From: Nautilus pompilius
Lineage: Eukaryota > Mollusca > Cephalopoda > Nautilida > Nautilidae
Reading direction: 5' to 3'
DNA: 64,000 nt
NCBI GenBank assembly: GCA_018389105.1
Contig: JACATO010000933.1
Coordinates: 1,030,647-1,094,646 of the forward strand
A program made the translations under genes and the position numbers. Shown piece after piece: positions 50,911-62,362 of the stretch (the first letter of the stretch is position 1; each line of letters starts with the position of its first letter). Under the pieces are notes generated by a model that did not search any database, had not been told where the DNA came from, and saw nothing but the letters and a program-made list of their open reading frames with translations.

Positions 50911-53222
50911 ATAAAATGCTAATGCACTGTACAACATATTCATTTTGTTTTTATATAGTTTTTAATAATACATACGCAATGTATTATACACGTCTATTAG
51001 TTGCACGTACATATTATTTCACCCTGTGGCTAGAATTATTCCAATACTGTATATATAAAGTCAAAATCACGCAAACATTTCTTATAATAGTAGATAAGTC
51101 GGTGAATTCGTTGATAAGTCTCCTGCAGTCTAAATGTTTATTAGGCTTCAAACCACCAAATGCCTGCGTTGTTAGTTATTTGCTGACGGGATGAATTTAA
51201 ATATGTTTACCTTTTCCGGCAGAAGTGGGCAGCTTCACCCAGAGAACCTATTCCAAATCTATTGGCCATATTGCGAGGGAGCAGCTAAAGAAAAGCGAAA
51301 AGAAACTTTGCATCTTAGACCTGTCCAGGTGTAACTCGCAAAGGCCGCCATATTAGCTATAGTTCGTCCGATCGCGTGATATTATGCGAGACCTGAGAAC
51401 TGGAGGCCTGGGCGCGGTCATCTCCGGTCAGGGAAACGTAATAATTTTTTTATAGGTGTTCTGTGGTAGTAGTTGGACATCGTAGACACGGGTGTGTAGG
51501 GGTTAGCCCATCTTCCTTCCTAAACAGGGGGAATAATCCGATGCACTACACCTGCCATGTATTTACTCATTAAGGGGGTGTGTGTGTTTGGCTTCGTCTG
51601 AACTCTTCCGATGCCTGTAAAATTATCGTAAAAGGAACGATTTTAAATTTAATTAAAATTCACCACAGCTGTTTGTTGTTTTTTTTTATTATTACTTGGA
51701 CGGTGACGTCAATAATGGCGACCCCCCATCAGGTGGAGAAAGGAAGAAATAGTTCTAAATAAAAGGGAATTATTGCCTGTAAAATACAGAACTGTACCCG
51801 AAACCGTCAAAACTCCCACGAACAGTCAGATAGAGATCACATGATTTGAATGTTGGATAGAGGCTTTTTCACGATACCTGTGGCGGCTCGGCTTGGCGTC
51901 CCCTCTGTCGCCTTGTCTACGTCACTCGTTTGGCAGCAGTCGGACCCCGTTGCTGCCAGTTCTCTTAAGCGGTTCGATAGCCCTCTCACGGTAACTAGAA
52001 CTTTCTCCGACAGATGCGAGTCCCTAGCAGAAGGTGCAGTCGTCTGACGCCCAAGTCGGCTCGGCTGGTCTGGTCTGTCTCAGTAGTTCTACCAAAACCC
52101 CGCCAGAGGGTAAAGGATGGAGGAGGGAGCTGAAGACACGAGGTTCATAGAGACTTCTATTGAGAAGTCTGTTCATAATTTATATCAGGGGTCGCATCCT
52201 TTATGTGTAAACCAAAACCCTGATCTTTCTGCGATCTATCGACACATCACGTGACGTATTTCACCAGTTTCTCTCCCTAAGAGCGCATATCATTAGCAGC
52301 AGCAGCAGCATCAGCAGCAGAACTGGTGCTCCCCGGAAACTTGTTTACGGCCGACTGACGTTCGTGTAAAGATGACATCGACTGTGCGAATTATACTTGG
52401 ACGCGGCGCGTCTCTGTGTTTTGAAATCTTTAAACTCTAAAGAGAACAGAATCTTCTGCAGTGATGTGTATACCACGCGCACTAAACCAACTGATCTCGG
52501 CTGCGGTGGCGAAAGGACGAGTTGCTTGGTTGGTAGTGCGGCGGTTAGGTAGACGCCGACTGCCGTCCGCCCTGTCTGCGACCCCCAGCTGTCTATCGCA
52601 ACCTTCCGTGACGTCACGAACCCCGTTATCCCACCTCCTCGAGTTATCCAATTACCGAGGGATAGCACTGAGATTGCGGCTTCTACTCCGTCTCGCCTCT
52701 GTATCTTCCCGCGCGCTAATTTCCTTTTCATTTCAGTCAGAGATGCTGTAATACCCTGTGTAAAACCGGTCTGACAATCTTCTAGAAAAGATTAAAGCTG
52801 CCGATAAAGGGTCGGCAGGGAGTCGGGGAGCCTTTTGATTAATGATGCAAAATCGTATATATGTACATGTATCGTATTCCTTTGAAGTATACCTTTGAGT
52901 TTGTGCAGTTTAACTCTTCAACCAGAATCCCGGGACATTAATTTTTTTTTTCAAAAAAAGAGACAGCAATTAATCATTTAAAACAAACAAAACACGGAAA
53001 TCCTATCCAGTCAACTAACTCAGTCAATTAGAAAACGAATCAATTAGCATCTAACCCATTAAAAATGCCGAATCGAGAGGTCGGTCGATCAAACTCCAAC
53101 ACGTTAAACCCGAGAAATTGAGATATTCCAACCAATTAAAATCTCTACAATTAAAATATTAGGCTTATTAAGCATTTTACACATTAAAATCACGCGTAAA
53201 ACGTTCGACTGACAAAACAAAA
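50911..53222. other. Intergenic stretch with CAG run and two TGACGTCA sites
   Basis: TGACGTCA at 51704-51711 and 52609-52616. CAG repeat with interruptions at 52295-52321. 51.85-52.75 kb is CpG-rich. Overlapping ORFs on both strands at 52.35-52.75 kb have no recognised product. Confidence 0.5.
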
Positions 53223-53770
53223 GACTGGTATCGTTTGACAAGGCTGACAGCGTTTTCCAAGTTTGATATCGACCATCAAGACTAATAATCCTTTGTCGCG
53301 ACTGCTATTATTTGCCAAGAAAATTAGCGTCTGTGAAGTGTCAAATGGCGTAATATTTGTCCAGTCCCGTGATGCTGTCTTGTGCCAAGACTAGAACCGT
53401 TCATCAAGACGATTTGCGTCTGTGAAAACTAGTACTGTTTCTCAGTACTACAACCGTTTCTCAGGGATGCTATTGTGTGCCTAGACTGTCATCTCTTGCC
53501 ATGGCTGCTTTCTCTTCAGCAAGAGCGGTACTATTTCGTGAAGGTTGGTACTGTTCCGTGAAGACGGTCATCTTGTCTCCACCGAGATCAGTCGTCAAGA
53601 TTTTAGGGTTTACCGAGAAAAGTATTCTTTATTCAGGCTGGTATTGTTTGTCAGAACTGCTATCGCTCGTTCAGCCATTTTTTTCCCCAGAATGACATCG
53701 ACTCTTATTGTTTCTCGAATCTATTACCGTTTATCGATACTTGCCTGCTTTGCCATGACTGGTGCCCGGA
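53223..53770. repeat. Highly degenerate tandem array, about 19-bp period
   Basis: Cutting after each CAAG, CAG or GAAG gives about 27 consecutive segments, most of 18-20 bp, that follow one pattern close to ACTGGTACCGTTTGTCAAG. Examples are the segments starting at 53224, 53243 and 53262, each 19 bp long. A few segments of 25-36 bp look like fused or expanded units. The ORFs inside are in different frames and are not genes. Confidence 0.75.
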
Positions 53771-55764
53771 TTTATATTAGTTATTCATTTAAAAAATACA
53801 AACAATCGGAACTAAAGCTTCAGTGCATTTTACGAGCAGAAGCCCGGGTTGCTTTCTGTTTTTTCTTCTTGGCCGAAATCGCCGATTCTTCGTAATATTT
53901 AGTCATTTTTCTCAATTACCCGACTTAAAAAAAGCATTGAATTTGTTGCAAGACGGGAGAACAATGGCGCAAATGCCATCTCATTAAACGTGTACACTGA
54001 TTTCTGATGTGGGCGGAGGGTGGGAAATGGTATTTTGAAACAAACTTCCTGCTGTCTGTTCTTGAAGACTCTGATATAATCGCTGGTAAGGGTTTAACTG
54101 CACGTAATAGGGGATTCTTAACTTTATTGCATCGCATCGTTTCTTTTTGTGGTGTGTGCCTCTCCCCGGAAGTGTTTCCTCTGTAGCCGAGTTTATATGG
54201 CCGGGCAAAATCTGGCAGATGAGGGAGAGCAGGACCGGCATCCGGCTTCTTCGATAATTCCGAATTGTCACAACAAAAGGAGGAGACGAGGGATGTAAGT
54301 GCAGAAAACGGGATGAGTGGAAAGATTTTATAAATACAGAGTATCTTTGTTGGGAATGTTTTGCTCTGTGTTTTACACCTATGGCTCCTGGTGATGGACG
54401 ATACGTCACCAGCATCACGGAAACCAATCTCTTTTGTGTCTGTCACGGAAACAATTGTTAACGGCCCCAACCGTATTATTGGCGTAAAGAAGGAGGCGGC
54501 CGAAACACTACTACGATAAACCCTTGAACCTTTTCCAGGAGACCAGTATCCTTCACACAGTGGCCTGACCAATCTGATGATCCGTGCCTGTGCATGGACA
54601 CCTGGACTGCCGGAGGTTTACCGTAGTTAGTGGGATCTGGGATAACTTTGCCACCGACTCCAGAAACGTACAACCGCCTCGTGTCGCTTTTACTAACAGA
54701 TAATCGAGTCCGGCGGCGGGGGGTGGGATATATAAGGAAAAAAAACATGCAGGTAGATAAATAGCGGAAAGTCGCAGGCGCGCGTTAAACTACGGGACGG
54801 TCCGGTGCCGAAAGGGGCAAGCTGTCGGTTTTCTGAGTTAAAACGAGACTCGCCCAGATCCATTTCTTCCCACTCGCTTTAGGTCATCGGATATATTGGA
54901 GTCAATCCCCTGCTACGGTCATCTGACGATCTGAAGATCCGCCCGGCTTATTCCGAGTGAGTTTCCCCGAACAAAACATCTACATATCGCTCAGGCGTAG
55001 TTTACAGCGCGCCGAATGCAACCACACCCATACCAAGACCTTTAAATTGCTCTACTCTGATGCGGAACGACATCGTATCCCTAGAGATCTCCATCTTTTT
55101 TACTTTCCCAGCTAAAGCACCTGAAAAATATGCGAATTTCTCGGCCAATTATCAAACGCGCTGACTGCGGATTAAGAGGTGAAATTCTTGAAGCGATATC
55201 AGCAGCACCCAGCAGCGCCTTCCGAATATTAGTCAGGTGGAAGATAGTTTCACTCAAACAGATTAATGATTGGAATCTACGCTCTAGAGCACGTGTTGGA
55301 TTAAGCACAAATTACTGCTTTTAAAGATGCTAAAAGAATCGGCCTGGTTTCAGGTTCCACATCATTATTTTTTTTAAAACTCATAGCAGGTGAGTATTTA
55401 CATTGCTTGCTGCAAGTGCGTCCAGAAATTATCGAGCAAGGTTTTTCCTCGTCGAATTTGCTTTGTACCTTCGATAAACGTTTCAATCCGCTGCCCGAAA
55501 ACATCATTCCGGTGTTTCTGGACAGATCCGTTAGTGAAGAGCGAGGACGAGTTACTCTCCTCACCCATCCACTACAGGCTGCATTCGCACGTGAACGTAA
55601 TCGCTACCTCGGCGGCGTAGCGCTGGGTCGCAAGAATTGACGCACGTTGTTCTGTTCCGGAAATCCAGGTAAATCAGATCTTAGACTATTTATTCTGTCG
55701 CCGGAAGTAGGTGGAAAATAAAAAGAAACGCAAAAAAAAAAAAAAAACACGTTTGGCAATCAGC

Positions 55765-55770
<6 letters not shown>
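53771..55770. other. CpG-rich intergenic stretch, no supported gene
   Basis: Long minus-strand ORFs (215 codons at 53925-54572 and 147 codons at 53984-54427, overlapping each other) and several shorter ones at 55.08-55.64 kb have no recognised domain, and their overlap in different frames argues for composition effects. A strong donor-like CAG|GTGAGT lies at 55390. Confidence 0.4.
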
Positions 55771-55822
<52 letters not shown>

Positions 55823-55975
55823 GTCAGTACCGAGGGATGGAGGGAGAGGGAAACAGAGAGAGAGAGAGAGAGAGAGAGATGACGTCAATACCGAAGAATG
55901 GAGGGAGAGAGAAACAGAGAGAGAGAGAGAGAGATGACGTCAGTACCGAGGGATGGAGGGAGAGATAGAAAAAGA
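55771..55975. repeat. GA microsatellite with three TGACGTCA-bearing units
   Basis: A 47-bp GA run is followed by three units beginning ATGACGTCA at 55818, 55879 and 55934, each continuing with a phrase like TACCGAGGGATGGAGGGAGA and a new GA run. It is the reverse-orientation relative of the CT repeat at 38.7 kb. Confidence 0.93.
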
Positions 55976-56590
55976 GAGGAGGAGAACGAAGAATAAATGT
56001 TTGACATCATCAAGTAAACAAAAGTCCAGAGAGTGTAAAACGTTGCTGACTGCCAGTGGTAAAGTGATCGTCTACCCCGCTGACAGCCCCCCCCCCCTCT
56101 ATCGGCTGGGAAATTCTCCAGTGGCGCTCCTACCGTTTTTCTCGGAGGGTTACCGACCTGCGTCAGTTGATGAGTTTTTTTTTTTTTTTTTTAATTCTAA
56201 TAAGCGCGGATGTGACAGACAACTGAACGTCACAGACCACCCCACCCACAAGTTATAAGAGCGCCGCGTCTAATATAAAGTTTTACAGACTTGTCTCCCC
56301 TTCTTGAGTGACGTGTGAGTGGGCGATAATCTCGCAGAGGTTGTGGGCAAGTCACGAGATTTTTCGACAGAAGCGGTTTTTAGAAAATACAAACGGCGCA
56401 GTTCCGGATTTAAAATGAATCATTGCTAACAAAGTCGACCATATTTACAATATTTACAAGACGTTTCGTCATCTTTTATCTCGTTAGCTATAGCGTAAGG
56501 ATGGAGTTTTGCCAGTCTTTAAGCTTGTTCCTTACACTAGTCTCTACAATGGAGATACTCTACATTTGAGATAACCTATTAAGGATGATT
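55976..56590. other. Intergenic stretch, nothing recognised
   Basis: Poly-C at 56088-56097 and poly-T at 56174-56191 only. Confidence 0.4.
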
Positions 56591-56845
56591 ATGACGCAAT
56601 TATCCGCTAGAGCGCGTTGCTTATCCTGCACTACAAGGGGCCCGGCACTTCCGACCGGAGCAGAAAAATTCCTACTATAACTCTTCATTTTTAGATGAGA
56701 GCTACCGCTGGAGAGGAAGAGAGGGAAGAAACTGTGCCGAAGGAGGTACGTCCACCCCGACCGGGAATCGAACTCAGGTCTTCGGTCTGGTACGGACGCC
56801 CTCTCGAGTCTGATAACGCAACTGGCTTTTATTTTCACCAACCCT
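56590..56845 (-). repeat. tRNA-derived SINE
   Basis: On the minus strand, GTTGCGTTATCAGACTCGAG (A-box region, about 56798-56817) and GAGTTCGATTCCC (B-box, 56763-56775) are spaced as in a tRNA, with an anticodon-arm-like stretch (GCGTCCGTACCAGACCGAAG) between them. A CT-rich and then non-tRNA body follows toward lower coordinates. The A box is imperfect and the 3' end unclear. The B box is intact, unlike the SINE in intron 7, so this copy is younger or another family. Confidence 0.6.
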
Positions 56846-58347
56846 GACGCATCTTTCTTCATCTTTTCTGCCATCTGTGTCTAAACCAAGAAAACTTCGG
56901 CCTTTCAGAAGTAACCGGCACATTCTTACCTATCTGTAACCACCAAAACTTCCTTTATTAAAGAATTTTTTTTACGAACTATACAAGATGCAATCTTTCC
57001 AGTTAATCGGTTTTATAAGAAAGACAGAGATGCCTCAGAATTCCCGAAATAGTTGTTACTTAACTGAAAGCTGTCTCTCCGGCACTCATGCATGGAGAAG
57101 TGTGGCTGCTCAGGGTTTGAATCCACGAAATACTGGAAAACAAATATATTTTTATTTCATGCTTCAAACAATTCTCAAGTATTTTGATATGCTGACTTAA
57201 TTTACTTCTTAATAGAATTTTATATTAATTTACCTGCACGTTTAATTCCAAGAGAATTTTAACAAATTTAAACTTTCAATATCTTTCAAGTATCTAAGGG
57301 TAACTTCATAGCTCAAGGAGACTGCTACAGTTTCATGCTCGTCAAGGATGTGCGTAAAGCTGCGTGGCATTGTGGCAGTTGCACGAGATCGGCTGGCCTG
57401 TAGATTATGACGTCACCGCCACCTTTTCTCACCTCACTTTAAAAGAGCGCAATTTTTTTTTGTTTTTGTTTGTTTCTGAAGTAATGCCAGAAAAAAATAT
57501 TTATAGAATTATTTCTTATTTTCTTTTAACAATTTCTGATCAGCAAATTAGCAAACAAAATCCAATCATAAATAGTAGTAATATACTTTTAAGGTGTGTG
57601 TGTGTGTGTGCGTGTGTAATCCAGTATTCCCCAACTTTACTTGGTTTTTCTACTCGTAATAATATTGTGATGTCTGCTTTAAGAGCCCAATGCCACTTTG
57701 TTATCGTAGTTTTAAATCCACAGCTCTGTCCCAATATCTGTGGTTTAAACTTATAATTATCTCTTAAAGTCGAAAGACTACACTCACAGTGCTGTTACGT
57801 TATCTTTAGTTTAGACTCATATCTGTCCTGGTATCTTCATTTTAAACTTATATCATATATAAATATAGATGCAGATATTTAGAAGGACAGGAAATAGAAC
57901 TTATTTTTTTATCTTTTAAATGTGAAAAGTGCTGATTGCATCTATTAAAAAAAATTATTTACTGTTTCCCTTCAACTACGTCTCTTGGCAAACCGTTCCA
58001 GACAGATATTACACGTTAGTAAAAAGCCATTTCCCACATCTGGTCGAGACTTCCTTTTGCTAACGTTGTAATATTTTTGTGCTTCTAATTCAAAGGACTC
58101 ATTTAAATCTTTATATTACTGACCAAAAAAAAAAAAAAACACCCATAAATATTTCTATCATATCTTTCTTCGTAAATCAGTAACTGAGATCGTGTGACCA
58201 CCGAATAATTAATACATCTTTTCTGAATCTTTATAAAATGCTAAAATACCATGTGTTTTGCATTCCATTCGACACAGGTACTAACCGGAGATTCTAAGCC
58301 GGGGTGCAAATGCATTCCAGGTAGTATATTATTTTTAGTGTCTAAAG
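56846..58347. other. Intergenic stretch with TG run and one TGACGTCA site
   Basis: TGACGTCA at 57408-57415 and a TG run at 57594-57618. No gene was seen. Confidence 0.45.
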
Positions 58348-59027
58348 CAGTGGTTCCCAACCAATGGGCGAAGTGCTTTCTGTGGGGGGTCGCGGAACCC
58401 TGGAAGTTTCAATTTTTGTCGTATGACTGAGTCAAGAAACTGTTCAGGAGCATGTATCTGTTTTGTGTATATGTACCGTATTTGCCGGCTTATAAGACGC
58501 CATTTTTTTCCAGAAAAAAGTATACGAAAATTACCCTGCGTCCAATACACGGGTATTACCGATGGGAGGCCGAGCGCCGAAGGTGTAAGGCTTGTCTCCC
58601 ACGGCAGGCTACCCTGCGTCCAATACACGGGTATTACCGATGGGAGGCCGAGCGCCGAAGGTCTAAGGCTTGTCTCCCACGGCAGGCTACCCTGCGTCCA
58701 ATACACGGGTATTACCGATGGGAGGCCGAGCGCCGAAGGTCTAAGGCTTGTCTCCCACGGCAGGCACTCCCGGTTGCGTCACAGACCTCTGTGGTAACAC
58801 ACTTGCATCGTCGGCCCCACCCCGCGGCTTCCAGTGTAAACTATTTTTTCCTGGTGATTTTCTCTCAAAACTGTCAGTATATTCAAATAAAACTCTTATT
58901 CATGTGATTTTATTTGCTAAATTTATTCTTTGATTTTTTTTTTTCAATTATGGAAATGTAGCAGGGGGTCGCAGGTCTTCTGAGTATTAGAAAAAGGTCC
59001 ACGAGTCCCAAAGGTTGGGAACCACTG
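58348..59027. mobile_element. Non-autonomous hAT element, 680 bp, carrying a tandem repeat
   Basis: The left end reads CAGTGGTTCCCAACC and the right end is its reverse complement, GGTTGGGAACCACTG. The 8-bp flanks GTCTAAAG (58340-58347) and GTCTACAG (59028-59035) match at seven of eight positions, as for a hAT target duplication. There is no transposase frame. Inside, a second repeat family (CCGTATTTGCCGGCTTATAA at about 58479) appears to be nested and leads into three 78-bp units. Confidence 0.88.
58532..58765. repeat. Three nearly identical 78-bp tandem units
   Basis: Units run 58532-58609, 58610-58687 and 58688-58765; I see one difference (GGTGTAAGG against GGTCTAAGG). Because 78 is a multiple of three, both strands keep open frames across them (123-151 codons), which repeat the same 26 residues and should not be taken for genes. 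Confidence 0.97.
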
Positions 59028-59035
59028 GTCTACAG

Positions 59036-61970
59036 TATTCGCCTAGTTAACAAACACCGTCTCAAAGGCTCGGACGCCCGCACCTGGTTGGGGGCGTTAA
59101 ATCACATTTTTCACCTGCTGGACTAATACTTACTCAATGGTTTACACCGGATTGTAAACTTTGGAAATTCTCACCGCCGTTGGGTTTTCGACGCATCGCT
59201 AATCTTAGGACTGTAAGTTTGCATTTATAGCGCCGTCGCGCTATCTTCTGTTTGGGCTGACAACTACGTGTCAGCTGATAGTCACATCGCAACTCTAACG
59301 CTAACAGTTGAGTTCGGCTGCTTTTTGGTATTTGGAATACTTACCAGCATATTAGCCTACTTTTCCAACATCCTTGTTATGTCTCCGACTAGGTCAGAAC
59401 ACCGATTGCCGCCACGGCCAGGCTCAGCCTTATTACTTGGAAGATGCTTCTTGCACCAGTTGCGATCGTCTGAGATCGCCCTAATCAAGCAGAAACTTAA
59501 AACGTTTGTGTATCAACAAAAAGCAACAACTGCCAAACAGGGTCTGATAACGAGTCAGCGAAGAGAAGCCTAACCGGAGACGTTCAAACTCCAGACATCA
59601 AATGTATTAATTTATTTCGGTACCAACTTGCGTGCTGTGAATATGTAGTTTTTAAAATATCTTTGACTTTACCACTATTACGTGTTTCCGCCAATTACCG
59701 AGAGAGGGAGTCACAAACCAGCTGTGGTGGACTGTGTTCTCTGAAGGATTCTATTCGCAGGGGAAAGCTGTGGCTGCAGCTTAACTAATTGAGATGTTTG
59801 TAGAACGCCTTTAGGTAATGAATGGAAAATACGAGGAAAATCCAGCACCTTGGAATTAAAGAGCAGAGATTTATTGATGATAATGTTGTTGTTGTTTCAG
59901 CTGTGCAGCCAGTAACGGAAATAGACAGAGTGAATACTTCAATTAAATAAACAAGAAAAGTAAACAACTAAACAAAATGATAGTTAAAAATGGGGCGGCT
60001 ATGCAATTATTCTGTGGAAAAGGCTTTCTTTTGTATTTTAAATAATACTCCTAAAATGTAAAATAAATATCAGCCTTACCCTGGAATAAATCTTAGCCAT
60101 AACCTGTTGGTTATATATATAGATGTGTGTGTGTGTGTGTGTGCGTATCTTTGATTGCTCCAACACGACGTCGTTGGTTGGTAATTTATGATTTCACAAC
60201 CAAAAAATGACTTTCTGTCTGAGAAGAGACCTCACATTTGGCGAAAACCCGAAAGTAAAACTGTTTGGAACTAAAGTGGCCAGAAACAAGGAGATTACCA
60301 TCCCCTTATATGGCAACTTCAGGATTAAAAAACAAAGCAAAAAAAAACAGAGAGAAGCCCCAAGAGTGTGAGTGGATAGCAGCAGATCCGGTTTCCCTCA
60401 TCGGACAAAAGATAGAATAATACATGAAGATAACGGATAAGCGAATCTATTTTAAACAGAATAACAAATCGTCACTTTCTTGTTGTGACGTCATCGACAG
60501 TCAAATTCCAACCAACCAGGCAGGGTTAGTTAACCAGATCTTTCTGTTACGTTTTCTGGGTTGTTTGGGAATTCATTTATTTACAACATTTAAAAAAAAC
60601 AAGTCCTTAAGCAATTTTGGTGGCTGACGGTAAAACAGACATGGAGATTTTGCACGACCAGTGGTGTGTTCCCCTTCTATCCTGCGATCTGGAGTAGACG
60701 ACACACCACTTTACACGGAAACAACGGAGCCTAAATGATAGTTGACGTAAAGTGGCTTAAGACTAAATAAAGACGTTAAAAAAAAGACAACATTTTCCTC
60801 TGTGAAAATCATCTGCCTTGTGCCCTATAAATATGCTGTGTGTGGCCCGATACTGGTAAAGAGACACTTCGGCGGTCTCGGTTATCGATGTCCTTTCTCT
60901 AAAATAAAAATTTAAAACTTCTAGTTAACTGGAATATATTTTACCGGAGCCTTTATTTTCTTTTATTATCGGGTGGGTGGGTGGGTGACGTTTGTTTGAT
61001 AGGTATCGACAAATTATCTTTTAAAAAAAATCCCGCGGTGTAATGCAGTTAAGATATCTACAGAGTGAACATCTGTTCCACTGGCCACACCTACATCAAG
61101 AGAATACGAGCGTTCCTATATAAAGGGAACCACGTGACCTAAAGCATTATATAGATACTCGTGTTCTTATTTTACGGCAAACAGTCATTGAACATAGCGA
61201 ATTGACCTTGGGGGCCCGCTCCGACACCATACTTCTATCTGTTGTTTCATAACTTTACGGAATGGTGTTTTTTTAAATTACTATTATTAATATATTCAAA
61301 AGGTGACCTATATTTTACTTAGCAAGAACATTCAGCATTTTATTTCAGAATCTAATACAGTGGATTTTATCTGTCTCGTACCTTTAAAAACCTCACCATA
61401 CTTGTCCGAAAATTCGTATTAGTTTTAACCACCAATAATTTTCTCTCCTCTCGAACACAGCAGCAGCTATATGTCGAGTTTCATCACTTTTCAACGCTCA
61501 AACGACCAGTTAACAACTTAAGGGGCCTAGATAACAAAGTAAAGCGAAACCCTACTATTTGTCTAGCATAGTCATCTAATCGTCTGGCGAATCACGTTAT
61601 TGACCTTTTCAGAAGACTGCCCCATAGACCAGTCTAACTGCTCCCACGTCGGATTAGTCTAACTAGGTTGGCGAGTTAACGTGAAATATCTTTTCTTTTT
61701 AGTCCGTGTGCCGTTCTAACGTTAACTTGTTTCATGCTCGCGAGATGTGAAACTTTAATCGCCAATCACCGAGAAATGAATCTTTGTGATGTAAGGTAAT
61801 TTAAGTGTGTGTTAGTTCCTCTCGTGTTAGCCCTACAATTCTACACTGGCGAGTATTTCTAGCTGAATTGCTTAGCAGTCAAAATGTAACAAAACGGTAA
61901 CATGTTGTACATTGAACATTATTAAGAAACATCAAGTTAAAACATTTAAAATAAGTATATAGAAGAAGTA
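59036..61970. other. Intergenic stretch with one TGACGTCA site and short repeats
   Basis: TGACGTCA at 60486-60493, TG run at 60125-60143, four GGGT units at about 60971-60987. ORFs such as 59268-59573 carry no known motif. Confidence 0.45.
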
Positions 61971-62362
61971 TGACGTCATTACACAGATTGAGACGTCATT
62001 ACAGAGAGAGATATGACGTCATTACACAGATTGAGACGTCATTACAGAGAGAGATATGACGTCATTACACAGATTGAGACGTCATTACAGAGGGAGATAT
62101 GACGTAATTACACAGATTGAGACCTCATTACAGAGGGAGAGATATGACGTAATTACACAGATTGAGACGTCATTACAGAGGGAGAGATATGACGTCATTA
62201 CACAGATTGAGACGTCATTACAGAGGGAGGGATATGACGTCATTACACAGATTGAGACGTCATTACAGAGGGAGAGATATGACGTCATTACACAGATTGA
62301 GACGTCATTACAGAGGGAGATATGACGTCATTACACAGATTGAGACGTTATTACAGAGACAC
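61971..62362. repeat. Nine-copy 43-45 bp tandem array with TGACGTCA boxes
   Basis: Units start at 61971, 62014, 62057, 62100, 62145, 62190, 62235, 62280 and 62323. Each has two related halves, TGACGTCATTACACAGATTG and GACGTCATTACAGAG plus GA spacer. Seven of nine first halves keep the full palindrome TGACGTCA; units 4 and 5 read TGACGTAA. The 45-bp units keep a frame open and create artefact ORFs. Confidence 0.96.

Noticed and set aside
52345..52751. 128- and 96-codon ORFs on opposite strands
   Set aside because: Fully overlapping on both strands in a CpG-rich stretch, no recognisable domain; probably composition.
53925..54572. 215-codon minus-strand ORF, possible gene
   Set aside because: A second long ORF overlaps it in another frame, no motif or splice pattern is seen, and composition lacks coding character.
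55171..55190. Phrase GAGGTGAAATTCTTG that also occurs in 18S rRNA
   Set aside because: The match stops after about 15 bases and neither flank follows 18S sequence, so I do not call an rRNA fragment.
57060..57140. B-box-like GGGTTTGAATCC suggesting another SINE
   Set aside because: No A box at the right distance upstream and no tRNA-like arms.
58452..58907. 151-codon ORF with a repeated 26-residue motif, and its minus-strand partner
   Set aside because: Both frames exist only because the 78-bp tandem unit is divisible by three, inside a non-autonomous hAT element.
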